Shown: piece by piece, positions 40,876 through 48,223 of the stretch
How the letters are laid out: each line of letters starts with the position of its first letter
How positions within the stretch are numbered: the stretch's first letter is position 1
Assembly: GCA_963804595.1 (NCBI GenBank)
Contig: CAWDQZ010000019.1
Span: 124,001-188,000 of the forward strand
Length of the DNA: 64,000 bases
Direction of reading: 5' to 3'
Source of the DNA: DASUPK01 sp963804595
GTDB taxonomy: Bacteria; Actinomycetota; Thermoleophilia; Solirubrobacterales; 70-9
Program-made: the position numbers and the translations under genes
Notes under the pieces: generated by a model
Seen by the model: only the letters and a program-made list of their open reading frames with translations
Databases searched by the model: none
Told to the model about the DNA's origin: nothing

Positions 40876-41361
40876 TCAGCTCGGCGACCCGTCGGATCCG
40901 CCGGCGAGCGCCTGCCGCGCGCGGTCGGCCTGCTCGTTGGCGACCATGACGTCGTAGCGACCCGCGACCAGGCCGGACGTCGATGAGAAGTCGCGCTGTC
41001 CCCGGGTCGCCCACTGGGCGAAGAACCCGAACAGCGCGCCGAACACCGCACCGATCAGCAGGCCGCCGATGACCAGCCCGACCCACTCCGGCCCGGTCGT
41101 GAAGAGGCCGACCAGAAGGCCGAAGAAGAGCCCCCACCAGGCCCCGATTCCCGCGCCGTACATCGCGGCGCGCCCACTGGTCAGCCGGCCCGTAACGTGT
41201 TCCACGAGTCGGAGGTCCGAACCCACGATGTCGACGTGCTCGACCGGGAATCCGGCATCCGAGAGGCGGTCCACCGCCTTCTGTGCCTCTGGATAGGTGG
41301 CGAAGCTGGCGACGGACTGACCGTCGCGGGCTGCTGATGTGAGTTGCGGGCTGGCATCCAT
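40876..41361 (-). CDS. general stress protein 17M-like membrane protein
   Basis: A 161-residue protein. ATG 41361 is preceded by GGAGGGA at a good distance, so the extra 15 residues from 41406 are not used. Residues 15-60 match the general-stress-protein-17M domain (SVASFATYPEAQKAVDRLSDAGFPVEHVDIVGSDLRLVE), and two adjacent glycine-rich helices (about 66-115, AMYGAGIGAWWGLFFGLLVGLF and GLVIGGLLIGAVFGALFGFFA) form a membrane hairpin. The C-terminal part contains GRYDVMVANEQADRARQAL. It converges on kup, 24 bases away. Homologues are induced by osmotic or general stress; regulation here is unknown. Confidence 0.85.
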   Translation of the reverse strand: MDASPQLTSAARDGQSVASFATYPEAQKAVDRLSDAGFPVEHVDIVGSDLRLVEHVTGRLTSGRAAMYGAGIGAWWGLFFGLLVGLFTTGPEWVGLVIGGLLIGAVFGALFGFFAQWATRGQRDFSSTSGLVAGRYDVMVANEQADRARQALAGGSDGSPS

Positions 41362-41413
41362 CTGGAGTCCCTCCGCGTCGGTGGGATGACGGGGGGAGTT
41401 TGTCACGGCCGCC

Positions 41414-41488
41414 CTAGAGGAACATCACCCCCAGGGCGAAGGCGAGAACGATGACGCCGATCAGGCCAAGTGGGCCGGGTGAGCGCAT
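41414..41488 (-). CDS. possible 24-residue single-helix membrane peptide
   Basis: ATG 41488 to TAG 41414 encodes a peptide with a polar start (MRSPGP) followed by an uninterrupted hydrophobic helix of about 18 residues (LGLIGVIVLAFALGVMFL). Small membrane peptides of this type are often real but missed. It lies between the stress-protein gene and the PHP gene. No clear Shine-Dalgarno sequence is visible, so coding status is uncertain. Confidence 0.35.
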   Translation of the reverse strand: MRSPGPLGLIGVIVLAFALGVMFL

Positions 41489-41505
41489 CGGGCTAGGTTA
41501 GCCAC

Positions 41506-42588
41506 GTGCCCGAGCTGTCCTGCGTAGCCCACGTCCACAGCACCTACTCGGACGGCACCGCGAGCGTGCCCGAGCTGCTCGAGACAGCGCGGGGCGCCGG
41601 AGTCGACGCGTTGCTCCTCACGGACCACGACACCCTCGCCGCCCGCCGCGACGGCTGGGAGGGTGAGCACGACGGAGTCTTCCTGCTCGTCGGCGTCGAG
41701 GTGAGCCCGAAGCGTGGTCACTATCTGGCGTTCGGCGTCGATCAGCCGGTTGCTCATCGTGGACTGTCCGCTGCGGAGATCGCCGCCACGGTTCGAGCTG
41801 CAGGCGGAGTCGGGTTCGCCGCCCATCCCTTTTCCCGCGGCGGGCACATGCTGGTTCGGTCGATCGCACGCCGAATCGTGCTGCCGCACGACTGGGACGG
41901 CCTCGAGGAGGAGGGGGGTCTGGACGGCATCGAGCTCTGGAGCGTTCTCACGGACGCGGCCGAGGCCTGGCGGACACCGGCCGAGGCGGTGCGCTGGCTC
42001 CGGCATCAGGAGACGGCGGTCGCCGCCGGCCCACCCGCGCGCCACCTGGCGATCTGGGATTGGCTTTCGGCCCGCCGGCGTGTGCCGGCGATCGGTGGCC
42101 TGGACGATCATCAGCGCGGGGTCCGGTTCCGCGGCCGCGTCCGCTCGCCGGTACCGCACTGGCGGACCTTCAACCTCCTGCGCACCCTTCTGGTCTGCGA
42201 TCGCCCTCTCAGCGGCGAGACGGAGACGGACCGCGGGACGATCATCCGCGCGCTCAGGGCGGGCGCGGCATGGCTGCACTGCCCGACCGTGGCGCCCGCC
42301 CACGGGTGCCGATTCTGGGCGGAACGCGGCGACGGCTCGAGCGTCGACATGGGCGCGGAGGCGGCGGCCGGGCCCTCGGTGCTCCGTCTGCGCCTGCCGC
42401 GTCCCGCCGAGGTGAGCGTGATCCGCGATGGTGAGCCCGTTCACGCTGAGCGCGCAGTCAGGCTCGACCTCGACATCTCCCAGCCTGGGGCCTATCGGGT
42501 CGAGGCGAGAGTCGAGGGCCGCTTCTGGCTGCTCTCGAACCCCGTGCACCTGCGGCCGGATGCACCTCCTAGACTCGGGCCGGAGTGA
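41506..42588 (+). CDS. PHP-domain metal-dependent phosphoesterase
   Basis: A 360-residue member of the PHP family (trinuclear metal phosphoesterases). The first metal motif is H9-x-H11 in VAHVHSTYSDG, followed by LLLTDHDTL (about 37-45), a Glu in VGVEVS (about 64-69) and FAAHPFSRGG (His, about 104). GLDDHQRG (about 200-207) gives the Asp-His pair. A beta-rich C-terminal region (about 270-355) resembles a small carbohydrate-binding-like domain (RLPRPAEVSVIRDGEPVH). It may hydrolyse phosphate esters of nucleotides or sugars; the substrate is unknown. Its stop overlaps the next small gene as GTGA. Confidence 0.88.
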   Translation: MPELSCVAHVHSTYSDGTASVPELLETARGAGVDALLLTDHDTLAARRDGWEGEHDGVFLLVGVEVSPKRGHYLAFGVDQPVAHRGLSAAEIAATVRAAGGVGFAAHPFSRGGHMLVRSIARRIVLPHDWDGLEEEGGLDGIELWSVLTDAAEAWRTPAEAVRWLRHQETAVAAGPPARHLAIWDWLSARRRVPAIGGLDDHQRGVRFRGRVRSPVPHWRTFNLLRTLLVCDRPLSGETETDRGTIIRALRAGAAWLHCPTVAPAHGCRFWAERGDGSSVDMGAEAAAGPSVLRLRLPRPAEVSVIRDGEPVHAERAVRLDLDISQPGAYRVEARVEGRFWLLSNPVHLRPDAPPRLGPE

Positions 42589-42719
42589 GCCACGTCGTCA
42601 AACCCAGGCCGGCCTGCCGTCACTGCGGCGCCACGCTGGAGCACGGCTGGAGCCGCTGCCCGAGCTGCGGACGGCGCTCGCTGCTCAGCCTGATCCTGCC
42701 GAAGGGCCCGAGGGCCTGA
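42585..42719 (+). CDS. 44-residue zinc-ribbon protein
   Basis: GTG 42585 overlaps the stop of the PHP gene by 4 bases. The peptide contains two CxxC knuckles, CRHC at about residues 11-14 and CPSC at about 25-28, a classic zinc ribbon, followed by a short hydrophobic-basic tail (RRSLLSLILPKGPRA). Its translational coupling to the PHP gene suggests a joint role. It is too short for many gene finders. Function unknown. Confidence 0.7.
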   Translation: MSHVVKPRPACRHCGATLEHGWSRCPSCGRRSLLSLILPKGPRA

Positions 42720-42725
42720 GCGCGG

Positions 42726-42875
42726 CTACCTGCGCAGCAGCACGTAGACCAGAGCGGCGGCGAAGGTGAGCTGGCCTACACCCAGCGCGGTGCCCAGGTT
42801 CTTCGCGCCGAACAGCTCGGCGAGCCCGACCCCGATCGCGAAGGCGGCGAGCACGATGGCCAGCTTGGCGGGCAC
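42726..42875 (-). CDS. 49-residue two-helix membrane protein
   Basis: GTG 42875 to TAG 42726 encodes a hydrophobic peptide with two potential transmembrane helices, KLAIVLAAFAIGVGLAELF (4-22) and LGTALGVGQLTFAAALVYVLL (28-48), and a basic end. Similar 45-60-residue membrane proteins are common in actinobacteria. The longer open frame upstream is antisense to the histidinol-phosphatase-like gene. It converges on the zinc-ribbon gene. Confidence 0.6.
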   Translation of the reverse strand: MPAKLAIVLAAFAIGVGLAELFGAKNLGTALGVGQLTFAAALVYVLLRR

Positions 42876-42920
42876 GCAGCGGGACTCTAGATGGCGTTCG
42901 CGCCCGGTAGCTTGAGCCGC

Positions 42921-43781
42921 GTGCTCACCGACTATCACCTGCACCTGCGCCCGGACGACACCGGCGAGGCGGCCGACTACTTCACCGAGGAGAACGTCGA
43001 GCGCTACCTGGCGGCCGCCGAGGAGCACGGCATCGGCGAGCTGGGCGTTTCCGAGCACGTCTACCGGTTCGCCCAGTCGCTCGAGATCTGGCGGCATCCC
43101 TACTGGGAGGCCTCGGCCGGGGACGACCTCGACGCGTACGTGGGATTCGTTCGCCAGACGCCGCTGCGGCTCGGCATCGAGTGCGACTTCATCCCCGGCA
43201 GCGAGGACCGGACGGCCAGCCTTCTCGACCGGGACTTCGACTACGTGATCGGCTCGATTCACTTCCTCGGTGATGGGGGCGCCGTGGACGACCGCCGCTA
43301 TGACGTCTGGGAGGCGATCGGCGACCCCGACGAGCTCTGGTCGGCGTACTTTCGCTGGCAGGCGGAGCTGGTCAGGTCCGGCCTCTTCGACATCGTCTCC
43401 CACCCGGACCTCGTCAAGATCTGGGGCGACGACCGCCCAGGGCCCGAGCGCGACCCCCGCTTTCACTACGAGCCGTTCGTCGAGGCGATCGCCGACACCG
43501 GGATTGCGGTGGAGGTGTCCACCGCCGGGCTCCGCAAGCCGGTCGGCGAGATCTACCCGGCGCGCGCCCTGGCCGAGATGTGCCTGGAGGCCGGCGCCGA
43601 CTTCGCCCTGTCCTCGGATGCTCACGCTCCGGACCAGGTCGGATTCGGGTACGACCAGGCCCTGGAGCTGCTCTCCGGCCTCGGGGTCGAGCGGATCTGC
43701 GTCTTCGAGGGCCGCCGGCGGCGCCTCGAGCCGCTCGGTGACGGTGCCGGCCGGGTATCGAGCACCGAGGCGGGAGGCTGA
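42921..43781 (+). CDS. PHP-family histidinol-phosphatase-like protein (HisK type)
   Basis: A 286-residue PHP-domain phosphatase resembling the HisK/HisJ histidinol phosphatases. GTG 42921 puts the first motif TDYHLHLRPD (H6, H8) at the N-terminus as in the family; ATG 42891 would add 10 residues. Further motifs: GVSEHVYRF (about 41-49), GIECDFIPG (about 83), DYVIGSIHFLGD (about 104-115), VSHPDLVKIWGD (about 159-170) and ALSSDAHAPDQVG (about 228-240). It may do the penultimate step of histidine synthesis, but no his genes are near, so another substrate is possible. Its stop overlaps the ispF ATG. Confidence 0.88.
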   Translation: MLTDYHLHLRPDDTGEAADYFTEENVERYLAAAEEHGIGELGVSEHVYRFAQSLEIWRHPYWEASAGDDLDAYVGFVRQTPLRLGIECDFIPGSEDRTASLLDRDFDYVIGSIHFLGDGGAVDDRRYDVWEAIGDPDELWSAYFRWQAELVRSGLFDIVSHPDLVKIWGDDRPGPERDPRFHYEPFVEAIADTGIAVEVSTAGLRKPVGEIYPARALAEMCLEAGADFALSSDAHAPDQVGFGYDQALELLSGLGVERICVFEGRRRRLEPLGDGAGRVSSTEAGG

Positions 43782-44260
43782 TGGGGCTGCGGGTCGGAAC
43801 CGGATACGACTCCCACCGGCTGGTCGAGGGGGAGCGGCTGGTGATCGGCGGGGTCGAGATCGACTATGACCGCGGCCTCTCCGGGCACTCGGACGGAGAC
43901 GTCCTCACGCACGCCGTGATCGACGCGCTGCTCGGAGCCTGCGCCCTGGGCGACCTGGGCGAGCTCTTCCCCCCGGACGAAGAGGAGTGGCGCGACGCGG
44001 ACTCGATCGACCTGCTGCGCATCGTGGTCGGTCGCCTCTCCGGCGCAGTGATGAACGTCGACGCCACGGTGATCTGCGAGGAGCCCAAGCTGGGTCCCCA
44101 CAGGGCCGAGATGGCGTCGATTCTGAGCGGCGTCCTCTCGGCTCCCGTGAGCGTCAAGGCGTCCACCAACGAGGGGATGGGCGCGATCGGCAGGGGCGAG
44201 GGGATTGCGTGCGTGGCGGTCGCGCTGGTCGACACGGGCGACGAGCTCCGGAGGATCTGA
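43781..44260 (+). CDS. ispF: 2-C-methyl-D-erythritol 2,4-cyclodiphosphate synthase
   Basis: Cyclises CDP-ME-2-phosphate to MEcPP in the MEP pathway, as a trimer with zinc. The 159-residue protein has the metal ligands D10 and H12 (GYDSHRL) and H44 (DVLTHAVIDALLGA), the loop SGHSDGD (34-40), and the family signature ending in STNEGMGAIGRGEGIACVAV (about 132-151). Length is standard. The ATG overlaps the preceding phosphatase stop (TGATG). It is separated from ispD by 5 kb of inserted genes. Confidence 0.96.
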   Translation: MGLRVGTGYDSHRLVEGERLVIGGVEIDYDRGLSGHSDGDVLTHAVIDALLGACALGDLGELFPPDEEEWRDADSIDLLRIVVGRLSGAVMNVDATVICEEPKLGPHRAEMASILSGVLSAPVSVKASTNEGMGAIGRGEGIACVAVALVDTGDELRRI

Positions 44261-44268
44261 CGACGCTT

Positions 44269-44287
44269 CCCGTGCAACTGCACCGGG
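44269..44287 (+). terminator. small hairpin between ispF and the acyl-CoA synthetase gene
   Basis: CCCGTGCA (44269-44276) can pair with TGCA-CGGG (44279-44282 and 44284-44287) with one bulged base and a 2-base loop, so the innermost pairs are unlikely to form. No T-run follows. It is at most a weak terminator. Confidence 0.3.
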
Positions 44288-44303
44288 CATAAGCTTCTCC
44301 GCG

Positions 44304-45971
44304 ATGGCACAGGAAGGGCTGAGAGAGGGGATCGGGGGGCTGCTCTCCCGCGTCCCGACGGCTCTCGGCGACGCGGCCTTCGAGCTCAAGGTGTTCTCCG
44401 ACGTCGGGTTGGTCAGGCCGGTGCGCCCCGACAAGCTGGCCAGGGTGGCCGAGCGCTATGTCCGCTGGGGGGCATCCCCTGCCCTGGGCTCGGCGGCGAA
44501 CGCGCTCACCGTGCCGGACCGCACCGCGCTGATCGACGAGGCCGGCGCCCTCACCTGGGCGGAGACGCACCGGCGCTCGAACGCGTTGGCTCGCGCCCTG
44601 CGCGACGACGGGATCGACGAGGGCGACGGGGTGGCGATCATGTGCCGCAACCATCGCTACTTCATCGAGGCGACGATGGCCTGCTCGAAGCTCGGCGCCC
44701 TCGCCCTCTATTTGAACACGGCCTTCAGTGGGCCGCAGCTGGCCGACGTGATGGAGCGCGAGGGCCCCGGCGCGCTGATCTTCGATCAGGAGTTCACCGA
44801 GCTTCTCTCTGAGGTTCCCGGCGGGGTCCGCCGCTACGTCGCCTGGGAGGACGAGGTCGACGAGAGCGAGGAGACGACCGTGGAGGAGCTGATCTCCTCC
44901 GCCCACCGAGAGGATCTCGAGGCCCCGAAGGAGCAGGGGCGCTACGTGATCCTGACGTCGGGGACCACCGGAACGCCGAAGGGAGCACAGCGCAGCCAGC
45001 CGGAGGGACTCAGCGCGCTCGCGGCGCTTTTCTCCAAGATCCCCCGGCGCTACGGCGAGACGGTGATGATCGCGGCGCCCCTCTTCCACTCCTGGGGCTT
45101 CCTGCACTTCATGCTCAGCCTGCCCACGGCGGCCACCATGGTGCTGCGGCCGAAGTTCGATCCGCAGCAGACCCTGAAGGCGGTCGCGGAGCACCGTGCG
45201 CGGGTACTCGCCGTCGTGCCGGTGATGATGCAGCGGATCCTCGCCCTGCCGGACGACGTCAAGCGCCGGTACGACCTCTCCTCGCTCGAGGTGACCGCCG
45301 CGAGCGGGTCGGCCCTTCCCGGCGAGCTCGCCACCAGGTGGATGGACGAGTTCGGCGACAACATCTACAACCTCTACGGCTCCACCGAGGTGGCCTGGGC
45401 CTCCATCGCGACCCCAGAGGACATGCGCGCCGCGCCCGGCACCGCCGGCAGGCCGCCGCGGGGCACGCTGATCAGGATTGTCGACGAGGATGGCAACGAC
45501 GTCGACACCGGCGAGACGGGCCGGATCTTCATCGGCAACCAGCTCGCCTTCGAGGGCTACACCGGCGGGGGCGACAAGGAGCACCTGGGAGATCTGCTCT
45601 CCTCGGGCGACGTCGGTCACTTCGATGAGGACGGCCGCCTGTTCATCGACGGGCGCGACGACGAGATGATCGTCTCGGGTGGCGAGAACGTCTTCCCGCG
45701 GGAGGTAGAGGACCTGCTCTCCGACCATGAGGCGGTCGGCGAGGCGGCGGCGATCGGGGTGGATGACGAGGACTTCGGACAGCGGCTGGTGGCCTTCGTG
45801 GTCAAGGCCGAGGGGAGGGACGTCAGCGAGGAGGACCTGAAGGACCACGTCAAGCAGAACCTGGCCCGCTACAAGGTTCCGCGGGAGATCGTCTTCCTCG
45901 ACGAGCTTCCGCGTAACGCGACGGGTAAGGTCCTGAAGCGCGAGCTCGCTGAGCGGCAGCCCGCCGACTGA
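44304..45971 (+). CDS. fatty-acyl-CoA synthetase / ANL-family ligase
   Basis: An adenylate-forming enzyme that activates a carboxylic acid with ATP and CoA. ATG 44304 gives 555 residues. Motifs: the P-loop A3 LTSGTTGTPKGAQRS (about 217-231), A5 NLYGSTEVAW (about 355-364), A7 SGDVGHFDEDGRLFIDGRDDEMI (about 434-456), A8 VFPREVEDLLSDHEAV (about 463), and the catalytic Lys in LPRNATGKVLKREL (about 539-552, described in full length 14). The N-terminal extension (1-60) with FELKVFSDVGLVRPVRPDKL is typical of actinobacterial long-chain acyl-CoA ligases of the FadD2/FadD-type. Substrate probably a fatty acid. It stands alone after ispF. Confidence 0.92.
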   Translation: MAQEGLREGIGGLLSRVPTALGDAAFELKVFSDVGLVRPVRPDKLARVAERYVRWGASPALGSAANALTVPDRTALIDEAGALTWAETHRRSNALARALRDDGIDEGDGVAIMCRNHRYFIEATMACSKLGALALYLNTAFSGPQLADVMEREGPGALIFDQEFTELLSEVPGGVRRYVAWEDEVDESEETTVEELISSAHREDLEAPKEQGRYVILTSGTTGTPKGAQRSQPEGLSALAALFSKIPRRYGETVMIAAPLFHSWGFLHFMLSLPTAATMVLRPKFDPQQTLKAVAEHRARVLAVVPVMMQRILALPDDVKRRYDLSSLEVTAASGSALPGELATRWMDEFGDNIYNLYGSTEVAWASIATPEDMRAAPGTAGRPPRGTLIRIVDEDGNDVDTGETGRIFIGNQLAFEGYTGGGDKEHLGDLLSSGDVGHFDEDGRLFIDGRDDEMIVSGGENVFPREVEDLLSDHEAVGEAAAIGVDDEDFGQRLVAFVVKAEGRDVSEEDLKDHVKQNLARYKVPREIVFLDELPRNATGKVLKRELAERQPAD

Positions 45972-45987
45972 TCAGTCCGAACCGACT

Positions 45988-45999
45988 GGAGGATCCATC
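45988..45999 (+). promoter_or_regulatory. Shine-Dalgarno sequence followed by ATC, candidate start of the coiled-coil gene
   Basis: GGAGG (45988-45992) is followed after 4 bases by ATC 45997-45999, in frame with the coiled-coil protein. No ATG, GTG or TTG occurs in this frame before 46135, although the coiled-coil pattern is already present from about 46006. Confidence 0.45.
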
Positions 46000-46785
46000 C
46001 GAGCGGAGATCGACCAGGCCCGTGCCGCGACGGAGCGGTTTCGCGCCAAGGCCTCCGAGCTGATCGATCAACTCCGTGCTCGGGAATCCGCGGCGCGCGA
46101 GCAGGCCGAGGCTGCCGAGGCTGCCGCGGAGAGCATGCGCGCCGCCGCCGGCGAGGCCATCGAGCGCGCCCGGCGGGTAGAGCAGGACCTGACGGCGAAG
46201 GCGCGCGAGGCGATCCAGACGGCGGGGAAGCGAGCCGAGCAGGCCGAAGGGCGGGCCCAGCGCGCGGAGGACCGAGCCGAGCAGGTCGGCCTCTTCGAGC
46301 GGCGGACGTCTCGTGCGGACGCCGCGCTCAAGGACGCCCTGGAGGGCCGGCAGCGTGCCGAGACGAAGGCGGGCGAGGCCGAGCTCGAGCTGAAGAAGGT
46401 GAGAGCCCGCCTGAGCGAGGCCGAGCAACGGGCGACCGCCGCAGAGAAGCGGGCCCAGGCGGCGGCGGCCGAGGCGGGCGAGATCGAGCGGCTTCGGCGT
46501 GAGATGGACAACCGGGTTCGCGAGGCCGGCGATCAGGCGCGCAGGGAGTCGGAGGAGCGACTGCGCAGGCTCGCCGAGCGGGCCGCGCGAGAAGCCGACG
46601 CGAGGGCACGTGCCGAGGCGGCCGCGGCTCTGAGCGAGGAGGCGACCAGGCTGCAGCGGGAGGCCGAGGAGCGTGTTCAGGCCGCCAACGTCGAAGAGCT
46701 CGCCGAGCGGCGAAACCAGGCTGCCGCCGCGGCCGACCCGGGCGGCACCCACTACGCGGGCGGCCGCCGGCTGCGGACCTACTGA
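45997..46785 (+). CDS. long coiled-coil protein, Ala/Glu/Arg-rich
   Basis: A cytoplasmic, highly charged helical protein. From the candidate ATC start it has 262 residues; the first standard start, ATG 46135, gives 216. Heptad repeats run almost end to end (ARAATERFRAKASELIDQL, AEQAEGRAQRAEDRAEQV, ELELKKVRARLSEAEQRA), broken near the middle by a short segment LFERRTSRADAAL. The C-terminus is non-helical (AADPGGTHYAGGRRLRTY). It resembles many actinobacterial scaffold-type proteins in composition only. It follows the acyl-CoA synthetase by 25 bases and converges on the SRPBCC gene. Function unknown. Confidence 0.72.
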   Translation: MRAEIDQARAATERFRAKASELIDQLRARESAAREQAEAAEAAAESMRAAAGEAIERARRVEQDLTAKAREAIQTAGKRAEQAEGRAQRAEDRAEQVGLFERRTSRADAALKDALEGRQRAETKAGEAELELKKVRARLSEAEQRATAAEKRAQAAAAEAGEIERLRREMDNRVREAGDQARRESEERLRRLAERAAREADARARAEAAAALSEEATRLQREAEERVQAANVEELAERRNQAAAAADPGGTHYAGGRRLRTY

Positions 46786-46789
46786 ACGA

Positions 46790-47251
46790 CTACGGGGCCG
46801 CCACCTCGGCCGCGTGCTTCTCGACCGCGCGCTTCAGGTTGAGGAGCGAGAGGCGGAAGCGGCGGTTGAGCGAGATCGCGGCGACGCGCTCGGCGATGAC
46901 GCCCGGGATCCCACCGCCCGCCACGCCGTACTGGAACCGAAAGGTGACCCTAGTGCGGTCGTCGCCGAGGTCGCGGAGCCGCCAGCGGCCTCTCTGATCC
47001 ACCCCGGTCACGGAGCTCCACGCCATATCGCCCTCGGGCTGCCATTCGACGATTTCGATCAGGCCGCCGACGTCGGCGGCACCCACCCTGATCAGCATGC
47101 GGTAGCGGGCGCCGAGCCCGCCGTGTCGGTCGCCGGCCACGTCCCAGCGGGTGAGCCCGTCGATGAAGAGCGGGTAGTTGGCCGGCTCGGTGACGTACTC
47201 CCAGACCAGATGCCTGGGGGCGTCCACGGTGGTCTTCTGCTCGATCCGCAC
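46790..47251 (-). CDS. SRPBCC (START-like) family protein
   Basis: A 153-residue protein with the polyketide-cyclase/START-like fold: an N-terminal strand and helix (RIEQKTTVDAPRHLVWEYVTEPANYPLF), mid strands LGARYRMLIRVG and GLIEIVEWQPEGDMAWSS, and a long C-terminal helix (RFRLSLLNLKRAVEKHAAEV). Such proteins bind hydrophobic ligands or act as cyclases. It is 9 bases downstream of the acyltransferase gene on the same strand, so the two are probably cotranscribed, and it may bind a lipid related to that enzyme. Confidence 0.85.
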   Translation of the reverse strand: MRIEQKTTVDAPRHLVWEYVTEPANYPLFIDGLTRWDVAGDRHGGLGARYRMLIRVGAADVGGLIEIVEWQPEGDMAWSSVTGVDQRGRWRLRDLGDDRTRVTFRFQYGVAGGGIPGVIAERVAAISLNRRFRLSLLNLKRAVEKHAAEVAAP

Positions 47252-47260
47252 TCAGCATCC

Positions 47261-48196
47261 CTACCCGACGACGGGCAGGCGGCGTTCTGCGGCGAGCTCG
47301 TCGAGCTGGGCCTGCATCGACGAGGTGACGTCCTCGTAGATCCGGTCGACGTCCGGCGCCTCTCCGTAGCGCTGCTGGAGGTCGAACGGCTCCATCACCT
47401 GGACCGTGATCTTGGCCGGCAGCGGCAGGTGCCCGAGGAAGTCCCCGATGTTGACGAGCCACGGCAGCGAGAGGTTGACCGGCAGGGTCTTCAACCGCAG
47501 CAGCCTGTCCAGTCGAAGGATCCTGGCGAGCCGATCGCCATGAGTGAGGAAGAACGCGGTTTCCTGGCCGCCTACGGAGACGATCGGGATGATCGGGACG
47601 CCGGCATCGAGCGCGAGCTTGACGAAACCCCTCCGCCCGGCGAAGTCGATCTTGTTCGCCTCCCAGGTCGGCCGGTTGACCTCCCAGTCGCCGCCCGGGT
47701 AGACGAGCACCGCGGCACCGGAGTCGAGAGCCTTGCGAGCGTTCTCGTGTGACGCCGCGACGGTCCCGAACCTCCGCAGGTACGGGCCGACCGGCGAGGT
47801 CAGGACCAGGTTGTGGGCGAGCTGGTAGAAGGGCCGCTCGACGCCGAAGTAGGTGTTGAAGCCGAGCGTGAAGACGATCGTGTCCGGTGTGATGTTCCCG
47901 CCGGAGTGGTTTCCCACCAGGAGGACGGGACCCTCCTCCGGGATCCGCTCCATGTTCCGCACCTCTCCCCGGAACCAGATGCTGGAGATCAGCCAGCTGA
48001 GCGAGAGGTTCTCGCGGATGAAGTCCGGGTCGCGGTCGTCGAGGTCGGCGGTCAGCCTGTTCTGCAGCTCGCCGACGAACCGCTTCAGCAGGGCCGGAGC
48101 CCCGAAGGCGCGCCGGTCCGAGGGCCCCGGGTCACCTCCGTTCCGGCTCTGCCCTTCTTGCTCCCGCGTGGCGGTGCCCGCACCGCTCTCTGGCAT
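47261..48196 (-). CDS. lysophospholipid acyltransferase (DGAT2/PlsC-like)
   Basis: A 311-residue membrane-associated acyltransferase. The catalytic block VGNHSGGNITPD (about 94-105) has the His followed by Asp after seven residues, as in the DGAT2-like subgroup rather than the HX4D of classic PlsC. Later blocks are AVLVYPGGDWEVNRPTW (about 162-178) and KLALDAGVPIIPIVSVGGQE (about 192-211). The N-terminal 35 residues are polar and disordered. It would transfer acyl chains to lysophospholipids or a related acceptor. It shares its strand with the SRPBCC gene and, upstream, with the SCP-2/hydrolase gene, forming a possible lipid cluster. Confidence 0.88.
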   Translation of the reverse strand: MPESGAGTATREQEGQSRNGGDPGPSDRRAFGAPALLKRFVGELQNRLTADLDDRDPDFIRENLSLSWLISSIWFRGEVRNMERIPEEGPVLLVGNHSGGNITPDTIVFTLGFNTYFGVERPFYQLAHNLVLTSPVGPYLRRFGTVAASHENARKALDSGAAVLVYPGGDWEVNRPTWEANKIDFAGRRGFVKLALDAGVPIIPIVSVGGQETAFFLTHGDRLARILRLDRLLRLKTLPVNLSLPWLVNIGDFLGHLPLPAKITVQVMEPFDLQQRYGEAPDVDRIYEDVTSSMQAQLDELAAERRLPVVG

Positions 48197-48223
48197 GGCC
48201 CGGATTCTAGGTCGTGTGCACGG

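Noticed and set aside
47261..48196. Apparently defective HX4D motif in the acyltransferase
   Set aside because: The spacing His-x7-Asp is normal for the DGAT2-like subgroup, so it is not evidence of an inactive enzyme.
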